Positions 15,054 through 23,398 of a stretch of 64,000 nt of DNA are shown piece after piece (the stretch's first letter is position 1; every line of letters starts with the position of its first letter). The translations under genes were made by a program, and so were the position numbers. This DNA is from Saccharothrix syringae (lineage in GTDB: Bacteria; Actinomycetota; Actinomycetes; Mycobacteriales; Pseudonocardiaceae): positions 5,332,001 to 5,396,000 of the forward strand of contig NZ_CP034550.1 of NCBI RefSeq assembly GCF_009498035.1, read 5' to 3'. Under the pieces are notes generated by a model, which was not told the DNA's origin, ran no database searches, and saw nothing but the letters and a program-made list of their open reading frames with translations.

Positions 15054-16277
15054 GTGAGCACCAACTGGGCAGGCAACGTCACCTTCTCCGCCGCGCGCAC
15101 CGAGCACCCCCGCTCGCTGGACGAGGTCCGGGACCTGGTGACCGGTGCCGACACCGCCCGCGTCGTCGGCACCGGTCACTCCTTCAGCACCGTCGCCGAC
15201 ACCACCGGCACCCTGATCGCCCTCGACGGCGTGCCCGAGGTGTTCGAGACCGGCCCCGACTCGGTCCGCGTCGGCGCCGGCACGCGCCTGGCCCGCCTGG
15301 CCGAGCTGCTGCAAGCCCGCGACCTCGCCCTGCCCGCCATGCCGTCGCTGCCGCACATCACCATCGCGGGCGCCTGCGCCACCGCCACCCACGGCTCCGG
15401 CGACCGGGTCGCCTCGCTGGCGAGCCTGGTCCGCGCGGTCGAGCTGGTCACCGCCGACGGCGGGACCGTGCGCCTGGCCCGGGGCGAGGAGGACTTCGAC
15501 GGCGCGGTGGTCTCCTTCGGCACCCTGGGCGTGGTCACCGCCGTGGAGCTGGACGTCGTGCCCGCCTTCGACGTGGAGCAGCGCGTCTACGAGGACATGC
15601 CGTTCGACGCGCTGGTGGAGCACGTCGACGCCGTCTTCTCCAGCGCCTACAGCGTCAGCGCCTTCACCACCTGGCAGGGCGTGGCCCACGTGTTCACCAA
15701 GCGCCGCACCACCGACGAGCGGCCCGACCTGACCTGGACCGGCGCCACCGAGGCCACCCGGCCGCACCACCCCGTGCCCGGCCAGCCCACCGTCCACTGC
15801 ACCGCCCAGCTCGGCGAACCCGGCCCCTGGCACGAGCGCCTGCCGCACTTCCGGGCCGACTTCACGCCCAGCGTCGGCGCGGAGCTCCAGTCCGAGTACT
15901 TCGTGGCCCGCGAGCACGCCGCGGACGCCCTCAAGGCCCTGGCCGGCCTCCGCGAGCACGTCACGCCGGTCCTGCTGACCTCCGAGGTCCGCACGATCGC
16001 CGCCGACACCCAGTGGCTGAGCATGGTCCACGGCCGCGACAGCGTCGCGTTCCACTTCACCTGGCGGCCCGAGGACCGCGAGGTGAGGGCCGTGCTGCGC
16101 CGCATCGAGGACGCCCTGGCGCCGTGGGACCCCCGCCCGCACTGGGGCAAGCTGACCGAGCTGCCCGACCCCGCGGCCCGCTACCCGCGACTCGACCGGT
16201 TCCTGGACCTGCGCCGCCGCCTCGACCCGACCGGCAAGTTCGGCAACGCCCTGGTCAACGGCTGGCTCAACCGCTGA
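15054..16277 (+). CDS. Alditol (xylitol/sorbitol) oxidase, FAD-linked
   Basis: The 407-residue protein closely resembles Streptomyces alditol oxidase AldO from end to end. It starts STNWAGNVTF and carries GTGHSFS (about 39-45), whose His is the covalent FAD-attachment residue in AldO. The PSLPHITIAGACATATHGSG FAD-binding block and the C-terminal RPHWGKLTELP segment follow. It should oxidise the terminal hydroxyl of alditols such as xylitol to the aldose with release of H2O2 in the cytoplasm. No signal peptide is present. GTG start; alone in its orientation. A tandem-repeat region follows the stop. Confidence 0.92.
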   Translation: MSTNWAGNVTFSAARTEHPRSLDEVRDLVTGADTARVVGTGHSFSTVADTTGTLIALDGVPEVFETGPDSVRVGAGTRLARLAELLQARDLALPAMPSLPHITIAGACATATHGSGDRVASLASLVRAVELVTADGGTVRLARGEEDFDGAVVSFGTLGVVTAVELDVVPAFDVEQRVYEDMPFDALVEHVDAVFSSAYSVSAFTTWQGVAHVFTKRRTTDERPDLTWTGATEATRPHHPVPGQPTVHCTAQLGEPGPWHERLPHFRADFTPSVGAELQSEYFVAREHAADALKALAGLREHVTPVLLTSEVRTIAADTQWLSMVHGRDSVAFHFTWRPEDREVRAVLRRIEDALAPWDPRPHWGKLTELPDPAARYPRLDRFLDLRRRLDPTGKFGNALVNGWLNR

Positions 16278-16351
16278 GCCGGGGGACTGGGCCGGGGGCC
16301 GCCGGGCCGGGCCGCTGAGCCAGGGGCCGCCCACCCTCAGACCCCCGCCCT

Positions 16352-16519
16352 CGAACCACCAGGCCCGAGCCCCCGCCCCCGAACTGCCGTCACCGAACCA
16401 CCGGGCCCGAGCCCCCGCCCCCGAACCGCCGCCCTCGAACCACCGGGCCCGAGCCCCCGCCCCCGAACCGCCGTCCCTGAACCACCAGGCCCGAGCCCCC
16501 GCCCCCGAACTGCCGGGCC
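16352..16519. repeat. Four tandem 42-bp repeats in a convergent intergenic gap
   Basis: Four head-to-tail copies begin at 16352, 16394, 16436 and 16478. Each contains GAACCACC(A/G)GGCCCGAG and then CCCCCGCCCCCGAAC, with a few substitutions between copies. The period is a multiple of 3, but no gene covers it: it lies between the alditol oxidase stop and the convergent regulator end. The remaining bases of the 293-base gap are similarly low-complexity. Confidence 0.9.
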
Positions 16520-16570
16520 CGGACCGCTCAACAGCGGCCCGGGCCCGACAGGCACCCCACCTCCGCCACC

Positions 16571-18364
16571 TCACATCCGCGCGAACCGCCGCAGCATGTC
16601 CAGGTCCGGCACCACCACGTCCCGCCGCAGGTGGCTGACCACCACACCGGCCTTGCGCAGGTCGGCGAACGCCTTCTCCGCGGTCCGCGGCTTCATCCCC
16701 GCGATCGAGGCCAGCTCCACCTTGGTCAGCGGGATGCCCAGCACCCACCCGCCGACCTCCTGCCTGCCGTGCGCGCCGACCAGCTCGGCCAGCACCCGCG
16801 CCACCCGCTCGGCGGCGGTGTGGGACAGGAAGTCGCGCCGCCGCCGGTTGGCCCACCGGAGCTGGTCGTCGATCACGCCGATCAGCTCGACGAACCCGTC
16901 GTTGCGGCGGTGCAGGAAGCTGTGCAGCTCGGCGCTGGTGATCAGCTTGGCCACCACGTCACCGCACGTCACGATAGTCGCCGACCGCGGCTTGTGGTCC
17001 ATCGCGGCCATCTCGCCCACCAGGTCGCCCGCCACCCGCACGGTCAGCACCGCGGTGTCGCCCGCCTCGTCGTTGACCACCACCTTGACCACGCCGTCGA
17101 GCAGCAGGAACGCGTGCGTGTCGGTGGCGTCCTGGATGATGATCTCGCGGTCGGCGGCGTAGCGGACGGTGGTGCCGAGGTTCATCAGCTCCTGCCTGCT
17201 GGTCTCCCGCAGCCGGTGCAGCAGGGTGCCCACCGGCCACTCCGCGCCGGCCGGCAGGGTCTGCCGCACGCCCGGCCCGGCGGGCTTGGCCGTGGCCAGC
17301 GAGCGGCCCGCGTCGGCGAACGAGGCGTAGCCGCGCTCGAACGACGGGTCGGGCCCGGTGCCGGACACCAGCGCCTCGCACGCCCGCCGCAGCTCGTCCA
17401 GCTCCGGCACGGCCGGGTGGTCGGCGCCCAGCGCGGCAGTGGCCCGGCCCGAGGCGTCGCGCACCAGGTCCAGCAGGCGCTGCGCCTGCGGCCGCGGGCC
17501 CTCCACGTGCGCCAGCTCCAGCTCGGCCGCCGCCAGGTTCGCCGAGGCGATCAGCGCGTGCGGGTGGTCCGAGCCCAGCCGCATGGCCGTCCGGTCGGCG
17601 GCCGAGCGCAGGCTGGGCAGCGCGAGCCTGGCCCGCTCGGCGGACCGGCGCACCCGGGCCAGCTCGAACTCCGCGGACGCCAGGTTGGCCTGCGCCACCA
17701 GCGCCCGCGGGTGGTGCGAGCCCAGGGCGGCCAGCGCCCGGTCGGTGGCCTCGCGCAGGTCGCCCAGCGCCTCGGCCACCTCCTCCGCGTCGCCCTGGTC
17801 GCGGGCTATTCGGAACCGCGCGCACATCAGGTTGAGCCGCACCGCGGCCGTCTGCGGGTGGGTGGCGCCCAGCACCGCCGCGTTGCGCTGCAGCGCCAGC
17901 TCCAGCGGGCCGGTCTCGGTCTGGGGCGCCGGTCCGACCGCCACCGCCACCGAGCCGACCGCGACCCGGTCCGCCGCGGGCGCGGGGTCGAGGAAGTCGC
18001 CCAGCACCTGCCGCAGCGGGGCGCCCCGCCCGAACGCCGCACCGGGCACCCGCCGCCGCGCCACCGTGCCGGGCTCGCGGCGGCCGCGGGCCACGGCGAC
18101 CAGCGCCTGCTGGTCGCGCATCCGCGCCGCCTCCGGTGTCGCCGGGTCGACCAGCCCGAGCATCGCCACCAGCAGCGCGTCCGCGGCGTCGGCGGAGCCG
18201 ATCCGGGTCAGCGCCGCGGCGCACCGCAGCAGCCGCTCGACGTCGCGGCGGGCGCTGAGCGCGTCCAGCGAGCGCGCCAGCTCCACCGCCAGGCGCCGCG
18301 CGGCGAGCCGGTCCGGGGCAGAACGGGACAGGACTGCTTCGAGTTCGACCATTCGGCTGTTCAT
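16571..18364 (-). CDS. TPR-Crp/Fnr fusion transcriptional regulator
   Basis: The 597-residue protein joins an N-terminal helical repeat region (about 1-370) to a C-terminal Crp/Fnr regulator (about 375-597). The repeats include LGATHPQTAAVRLNL, LGSHHPRALVAQANL, LGSDHPHALIASANL and LGADHP, the kinesin-light-chain type TPR pattern. The Crp part shows a cNMP-fold (ADREIIIQDA, HAFLLLDGVVKVVV, AGDLVGEMAAMDHKPRSATI) and a winged helix (IPLTKVELASIAGMKPRTAEKAFADLRKAGVV). Crp/Fnr proteins are usually about 230 residues, so the TPR half is a large addition that could bind a partner. Start chosen at ATG 18364 (GGGGTG upstream). Targets unknown. Confidence 0.85.
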   Translation of the reverse strand: MNSRMVELEAVLSRSAPDRLAARRLAVELARSLDALSARRDVERLLRCAAALTRIGSADAADALLVAMLGLVDPATPEAARMRDQQALVAVARGRREPGTVARRRVPGAAFGRGAPLRQVLGDFLDPAPAADRVAVGSVAVAVGPAPQTETGPLELALQRNAAVLGATHPQTAAVRLNLMCARFRIARDQGDAEEVAEALGDLREATDRALAALGSHHPRALVAQANLASAEFELARVRRSAERARLALPSLRSAADRTAMRLGSDHPHALIASANLAAAELELAHVEGPRPQAQRLLDLVRDASGRATAALGADHPAVPELDELRRACEALVSGTGPDPSFERGYASFADAGRSLATAKPAGPGVRQTLPAGAEWPVGTLLHRLRETSRQELMNLGTTVRYAADREIIIQDATDTHAFLLLDGVVKVVVNDEAGDTAVLTVRVAGDLVGEMAAMDHKPRSATIVTCGDVVAKLITSAELHSFLHRRNDGFVELIGVIDDQLRWANRRRRDFLSHTAAERVARVLAELVGAHGRQEVGGWVLGIPLTKVELASIAGMKPRTAEKAFADLRKAGVVVSHLRRDVVVPDLDMLRRFARM

Positions 18365-19190
18365 CCGGCACCCCAGTTGGTTGCTCGGTCCACGACTGTG
18401 CGGTTCCTGCGGTTCAGGCGTTCGGACGTCTCGTTCCGGCGTTCGGGCGCGTCTACTCGTACCGCCGGAGTGGAATCGTCGTCCATAGCGGCGATATCGG
18501 TGGCTTCGGGCAATCGTTAGCCCAGGCCGTGACATCGTTACGGTATGAATGTTCAGACGTTCGTCCAGGCCGCAATAATGCGGACAACTCCCGCTCACCT
18601 GCGTCCATCGGTGGAGGCCGGAAGCGGAGAGTCAACGGGGCGCGGCCAGGTTATCCCGATCGAAATATGAGCTTCACTCGATAGGGGAAACTTGCGCGTA
18701 ATCTGCTTGCCGCTCAGTGACCACCCGTCCGGGTTGCTCCGGTTGGCGTACTTTGTCCGGTACTCCGTTCCGGCTCCCGCAACCATTGCGGCCCTATGCG
18801 GTCTCGTTTGATTGCTTGGGGTTCCGCTCGATCCCGTTCGCTTCCCGGCGAACCGCCGCGTCTCGGTTGGCGGGGTTCAGGGGTCGGGCCACCGCCCACC
18901 GCCGGCCTCGCGCGGGGTGCGGGCCGCTGCCGCCCGCGTTATCTTCGGAACGAAGGTGCTGGTCAGACGGGGATCAACCGGCGTTCCGGGTGGGCGTTCC
19001 GCCCCGGCCGGCACCGTTCCGGTTCCCGTAGCGGAACACGGTGATTCGTTTTCACGAGCACGACTTTCAGTCATCCTATGGCCCTCCCGGACCACCCGGT
19101 CGGCGGTACCCCGTTCCGGGGGTCGGCCTTGCGCGCCCCGATCGACCACTGCTGACTGGCCGGGTTGACCTTCACCGCAGGAGGAAGTCG
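18365..19190. other. 826-base gene-free control region
   Basis: No reading frame here has family-like content or good codon use. The region is relatively GC-poor between 18480 and 18700 and is rich in short GTTCCGG/CCGGAAC-like words from 18740 to 19040. These include an inverted pair CCGTTCCG/CGGAACACGG at about 19014-19041. It must contain the promoters of the TPR-Crp regulator and of the LuxE-like operon. An untranslated RNA cannot be excluded. Confidence 0.45.
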
Positions 19191-20258
19191 ATGACCGTTG
19201 CCCACGACGACCCCCACGTCGCGCGGCTCTTCGAACAGATGGTCCGGCTGGTCGCCGAGGAGGACGGAGACCCGCTCGACGTGCACGAACAGCTCCTGGA
19301 ACTGGCCCAGGCCAACTTGCCCGAGGTCGCCAGGTACTGGAAGCAGGTCGGGACGGGCGTCGGCGTCCCGGACACCGCCTACAAGGACGGCGGCCCCCAC
19401 CTGTTCCCCGACGCCCCCGTGGTCCGCGAGTTCCGGACCAGCGGCACGACCGGCAGCTCCCGCGGCAGCGTCCGCTACTCCCGGCTCGGCCTGGAGCTGA
19501 AGGGCATCGCGGTCGCCGCGCGGGCCCGCCGCGAGATCGCCTTCCCCGACGTCAGGCCCGTGGTGCTGCCGTTCGCCCCCTCCGAGCCCGCCGCACCGCA
19601 CATGGCCATCGCGTTCGACATGGCCCGCATCGTCGAGGCCGTCGGCGACCCCCGGCTGAGCACCGCCGTGGTCGGCGCGGACGGCGTGGACGTCGAGCTG
19701 CTGGAGCAGCGGCTCGACGCGGCCGTCGCCGAGGGGCTGCCGGTCGTGCTGGTCGGCGCCACCTTCGCCTTCGTCAACATCTGCGACGCGCTCGACGCCC
19801 GGGGCCGCAGTTGGCGGCTGCCACCGGGCTCGCGCATGTACGACGGCGGCGGCTTCAAGGGTCGCTCGCGCGTCATGGCCGTGGACGAGCTGCGCGCCAT
19901 CGTCGGGCGGGTCTTCGGCATCGAGCGGTTCGGCAACATCTTCGGCATGACCGAGATCGCCAACCCGCTCTACGACTCGGCCGACACCCCGGTCGGCCCG
20001 CTGGGCGAGCGGCCCAAGGCGGGCGGCGTCGCGGGCGGTCCGCGGGTCCGCGACCCCCGCACCCGCGAGTACCTGGCCGAGGGGCCCGGCCTGCTGGAGA
20101 TCACCGACTACGCGCTGCTGGACCGGCCGCACGTGCTGCTCACCGGTGACGTCGGCATCGCCGTCCCGGAGGGCGTGGCCATCGCGGGCCGCGTCGCCGG
20201 CACCACCAGCCGGGGCTGCTCGCTGTCGCTGGACGAGATGACCGGGGGTGCCGCGTGA
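19191..20258 (+). CDS. LuxE/PaaK-like acyl-adenylating enzyme
   Basis: The 355-residue protein belongs to the adenylating LuxE/phenylacetate-CoA-ligase-like branch. It has the EFRTSGTTGSSRGSVRYS nucleotide loop (about 84-101), the GGGFKGRSR segment and the FGMTEIANPLYD adenylation motif. It is shorter than PaaK and resembles proteins such as EhpF, which activate an aryl acid for reduction. Its product would be an acyl-AMP or acyl-enzyme handed to the LuxC-like reductase encoded next. AGGAGG precedes the ATG. The stop overlaps the next start by 4 bases, so the two are translationally coupled. The acid substrate cannot be read from sequence. Confidence 0.82.
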   Translation: MTVAHDDPHVARLFEQMVRLVAEEDGDPLDVHEQLLELAQANLPEVARYWKQVGTGVGVPDTAYKDGGPHLFPDAPVVREFRTSGTTGSSRGSVRYSRLGLELKGIAVAARARREIAFPDVRPVVLPFAPSEPAAPHMAIAFDMARIVEAVGDPRLSTAVVGADGVDVELLEQRLDAAVAEGLPVVLVGATFAFVNICDALDARGRSWRLPPGSRMYDGGGFKGRSRVMAVDELRAIVGRVFGIERFGNIFGMTEIANPLYDSADTPVGPLGERPKAGGVAGGPRVRDPRTREYLAEGPGLLEITDYALLDRPHVLLTGDVGIAVPEGVAIAGRVAGTTSRGCSLSLDEMTGGAA

Positions 20259-21631
20259 GCGTGTCGTGGATGCCCGGCTGGGTCACCCACCCGGGCACGC
20301 CGTTCACCCTGCGCTCCGGCGCGCACGAGTGGCGCGGCGAGCGGCCGGCCGACTGGGCCGCGATCGGGGCCGGGCTGCGGGCCGCGCACGAGGAGCTGCG
20401 CCGGCTGCCCGTGCGCCGCATCGTCGAGGCGTTCGACGTGACCGCCGAGCGGTGGGCCAAGCGCGACTTCGCCCCGCGCCGCGCCGTGGTGCGGGACGCC
20501 TCGCTGGTCACCGGCATGTCCGAGGAGACCATCGAACGCGCCCTGGACGCCGAGGTCGGCAACCTGCGCGCCGAGTCGCTGCTGGCCGCGCTGACCCGCG
20601 AGCTGGGCGACCCGGAAGTGCTCGACGGCTTCCGCGGCGGCACCACCGCGGTGGGCCCGCGCACCGTGCTCGGCGTGTTCTCCGGCAACGTCCCCGGCCT
20701 GCCCGCCCGGTCGATGGTGCGGGCGCTGCTGGTCAAGTCCAGCCTGATCGCCAAGGTCCCGGCCAAGGAGCCGCACTTCACCGCCGCGTTCCTGCGCACC
20801 CTGCACGACGTGGAGCCGGTCGTGGCCGACGCCGTGGTCGCCACCTACTGGGACCGCGACGACGAGGCGACCATGGACGCCGCCCTGGCCGAGGCCGACG
20901 CGGTGGTCGCCTACGGCGGCGACCGGGCGTGCGCGGCGATCAGGGCGAAGGTCCGACCCGACCAGTTCTACGAGGAGCACGCCCACAAGCTCTCCTTCGG
21001 CCTGGTCAGCGCCGAGTACGCCAACCGGTGCGGCCCCGCCGAGGTGGCCCGCCGCATCGCCGCGGACTGCAGCGACTTCGACCAGCACGCCTGCCTGTCG
21101 CCGCAGGTCTACCTGGTGCAGGCCGAGCACGCCCGCGCGGTCGCCCAGTACCTGGCCGACGCGATGCGGCTCGCCGCCCGGGACTGCCCGCCCGGGAAGG
21201 CGGGCGAGCACGAGGCCATCGCGCTCGGGCACCGCCGGATCGTCGCCGAGTGGCGCGCCGCCACCCGGGACACCAGCGAGGTCTGGGCCCCCGACGGTCT
21301 GGAGTGGACGGTCGTGCTGGACGACTCGCTGCTGCCGCTCAGCGGCGCGGGCGACCGGGTCGCCCGCATCGTGCCGGTGCCCGACCTGCCGTCGGCCGTG
21401 GAGCTGATGCGCCCCTACGCCAGGCACCTGCAGAACGTCGGCCTCGGCGCGGTGGGCGAGGAGTTCTGGCGCACCGCGCGGGCGCTGGCCGTGCTCGGCG
21501 CGAGCCGGGTGTGCGAGCCCGGCGCCATGACCAGGCCGAGCATGTCCTGGCGGCACGACGGGCAGCCGCGCATCGCCAACCTGGTGCGCTGGGCCGACGT
21601 GGAGCTTCACCCCGAGCTGGCCACCGAATAA
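20255..21631 (+). CDS. LuxC-like acyl reductase (aldehyde dehydrogenase fold)
   Basis: The 458-residue protein has the LuxC/acyl-CoA reductase pattern. It shows VFSGNVPGLPARSMVRALLVKSSLIAKV-type NADPH-binding residues and AYGGDRACAAIR. The thiolate nucleophile lies in SDFDQHACLSPQVYLV, where the Cys occupies the aldehyde-dehydrogenase catalytic position. It should reduce an activated carboxylate to an aldehyde with NADPH. It overlaps the LuxE-like gene by GTGA. LuxE plus LuxC with no luciferase genes argues for a tailoring carboxylate reduction, comparable to the EhpF/EhpG step of griseoluteic acid formation, rather than bioluminescence. That comparison is inference. Confidence 0.84.
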   Translation: MSVSWMPGWVTHPGTPFTLRSGAHEWRGERPADWAAIGAGLRAAHEELRRLPVRRIVEAFDVTAERWAKRDFAPRRAVVRDASLVTGMSEETIERALDAEVGNLRAESLLAALTRELGDPEVLDGFRGGTTAVGPRTVLGVFSGNVPGLPARSMVRALLVKSSLIAKVPAKEPHFTAAFLRTLHDVEPVVADAVVATYWDRDDEATMDAALAEADAVVAYGGDRACAAIRAKVRPDQFYEEHAHKLSFGLVSAEYANRCGPAEVARRIAADCSDFDQHACLSPQVYLVQAEHARAVAQYLADAMRLAARDCPPGKAGEHEAIALGHRRIVAEWRAATRDTSEVWAPDGLEWTVVLDDSLLPLSGAGDRVARIVPVPDLPSAVELMRPYARHLQNVGLGAVGEEFWRTARALAVLGASRVCEPGAMTRPSMSWRHDGQPRIANLVRWADVELHPELATE

Positions 21632-21654
21632 CCTCCACACGGGGTCACGAGGTC

Positions 21655-21702
21655 GCCGTGCCCCGCCCTCCCGGGCACCCGCCCGGCGCGGCGGGGCACG
21701 GC
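21655..21702 (+). terminator. Perfect 13-bp hairpin after the LuxC-like gene
   Basis: GCCGTGCCCCGCC (21655-21667) is exactly complementary to 21690-21702 across a 22-base GC-rich loop. It lies between the reductase stop and the methyltransferase ribosome site, so it may end or attenuate the LuxE-LuxC transcript. Confidence 0.75.
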
Positions 21703-21724
21703 CGTTCGCTGGGGAGGACCTGGC

Positions 21725-23329
21725 ATGTCCGTGACGGTGACCGGTGCGCACGGCGCGCTGGACGAGCGGGATTTCCGGCGGCTGGCGGAAGCGGTGGAGC
21801 TGGTCCGGTCCACCACCACCGCGCGGGCCCTGGCCGAGGTGGTCGACGCGCCCGCGGCGCTGGCCGCGCACCTGGAGTTCACCCACGCCGCCGTGCTGGT
21901 GGCGGCGCACGGGGTGGGCGACGCGGTGGCGGCGCTGGTCGCGCTCGGCGTGCGCCCGCACGAGCCGGCGACCGCCGCGGCGGTCGCCGAGCGGCTGGCC
22001 CGCCGCACCGGCCGCGAGGTCGACGTGCGGCTGGTGCGCGGCACCGTGCCCGGCTGCCCGCGCGGCCTGGAGGTGTTCGTGGCGGTCGGCGCCGACCTGT
22101 CCGACGCCGACCGCGACGCGGGGGCCCACCTGGCGTTCCGCGTCACCACCGACGACGACGTGGTGCCGCGCGGCGTCTACGAGACCCTGCTCGACGCGGC
22201 CCTCACCCCCGACGGCGCCGACGACCGCGACGGGGTCACCGAGCTGCACCTGCGCGGCCGCACCCGCCTGGCGCTGCGGCTGCCCGGCCGGCGGGATGGG
22301 CTGCTGCGCCGCCACGTCGGCCGCCCCGACGAGGCCAGGCGCGCGGCGTTCGAGCTGATGACCGGCGCCTGGCGCACCCGCGCCGTGGCCGCGGCCGCCG
22401 AACTGGGCGTGGCCGACCTGCTCGCGACCGGCCCGCTGCCGACCGCCGAGCTGGCCGCGCGCACCGGCACGAAGGAGGACAAGCTGCGCCGCGTGCTGGC
22501 GTTCCTGGCCGCGCTCGGCGTGCTGCACCGCGACGGCGAGCAGTGGTCGCTGACCGAGGTCGGCGCGCTGCTGCGCACCGACGCCGACGGGTCCGTGCGC
22601 GACCTGGCCCGCATCTACGGCGGCCTGTTCTACCGGTCGTTCACCGGCCTGGAACACACCCTGCGCACCGGCGGCAGCGCGTTCGAGCACGTCTACGGCG
22701 CGGTCCCGTTCGAGCACTTCGCCGCCCACCCCGCCGACGCGCGGCTGTTCGAGGGCGCGATGGCGGCCGGCACCAGCTTCCTGACCCTGGTGCCCGACCT
22801 GCTCGACCTGCCCGCCACCGGCACGGTGGTCGACGTGGGCGGCGGCGACGGCAGGCTGCTGGGGCTGGTGCTCTCCGCCGCGCCCGGCCTGCGCGGCGTG
22901 CTGTTCGACCGGCCGCACGTGACCGGCGCGGCCACCGAGGTGCTCGCCGGCCTGGGCTGCGCGGACCGCGCGCGGGTCGTCGCCGGCGACTTCTTCCGCG
23001 ACCCGGTCCCGGCGGGCGGCGACGTCTACCTGCTCTCGCGCATCCTGCACGACTGGGACGACGAGCGCGCCTCGGCCGTCCTGCGCAACATCCGGGCGGC
23101 GATGCCCGCCGGCGCGCTGCTCGCGATCGTGGAGCGGCCGATCCGGGACGACCGGTCCGTGCTGCCGCTGTCGTTCAACGTCCACATGATGGTCAACACC
23201 GCGCTGGGTGGCGAGCGCACCACCGCCGAGCACCGGGAACTGCTGGCCGCCAACGGTTTCACCCTGGAGGACGTGCGCGACCTGCCGCTGGACATGGCCG
23301 TTCTGGTGGCCCGGGCCGACGCCGGGTAA
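21725..23329 (+). CDS. SAM-dependent O-methyltransferase with an unassigned N-terminal domain
   Basis: The C-terminal 340 residues (about 195-534) are a classical secondary-metabolite O-methyltransferase. A winged-helix dimerisation part (LPTAELAARTGTKEDKLRRVL pattern) precedes the SAM-binding VVDVGGGDGRLLG and the catalytic-region SRILHDWDDE, with the usual His. The first 190 residues are an extra domain I do not recognise. It has no signal or membrane segment and looks like an alpha/beta fold (TRALAEVVDAPAALAAHLEFT region). Typical family members are about 340 residues, so this is a fusion. It likely methylates the product of the LuxE/LuxC pair. ATG 21725 has GGAGG upstream. Confidence 0.85.
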   Translation: MSVTVTGAHGALDERDFRRLAEAVELVRSTTTARALAEVVDAPAALAAHLEFTHAAVLVAAHGVGDAVAALVALGVRPHEPATAAAVAERLARRTGREVDVRLVRGTVPGCPRGLEVFVAVGADLSDADRDAGAHLAFRVTTDDDVVPRGVYETLLDAALTPDGADDRDGVTELHLRGRTRLALRLPGRRDGLLRRHVGRPDEARRAAFELMTGAWRTRAVAAAAELGVADLLATGPLPTAELAARTGTKEDKLRRVLAFLAALGVLHRDGEQWSLTEVGALLRTDADGSVRDLARIYGGLFYRSFTGLEHTLRTGGSAFEHVYGAVPFEHFAAHPADARLFEGAMAAGTSFLTLVPDLLDLPATGTVVDVGGGDGRLLGLVLSAAPGLRGVLFDRPHVTGAATEVLAGLGCADRARVVAGDFFRDPVPAGGDVYLLSRILHDWDDERASAVLRNIRAAMPAGALLAIVERPIRDDRSVLPLSFNVHMMVNTALGGERTTAEHRELLAANGFTLEDVRDLPLDMAVLVARADAG

Positions 23330-23363
23330 CCGCTCTCACCGTCCGAATGCTGGAAACCCGCTT

Positions 23364-23389
23364 CCTCGTCGCCCGATCGGGCGACGAGG
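23364..23389. promoter_or_regulatory. Perfect 26-bp palindrome overlapping the MFS ribosome site
   Basis: CCTCGTCGCCCGA at 23364-23376 is followed directly by its exact reverse complement to 23389. It ends 9 bases before the GTG of the exporter, and the right arm contains GACGAGG, the only Shine-Dalgarno-like sequence. It could be a repressor operator, a terminator for the methyltransferase, or an RNA hairpin that hides the ribosome site. Confidence 0.7.
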
Positions 23390-23398
23390 ATCGGCGGC

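Noticed and set aside
12054..16856. 1600-codon minus-strand frame joining the Gfo-like gene to sequence as far as 16856
   Set aside because: Only the last 345 codons have family content; the rest is antisense to the CoA transferase and alditol oxidase genes.
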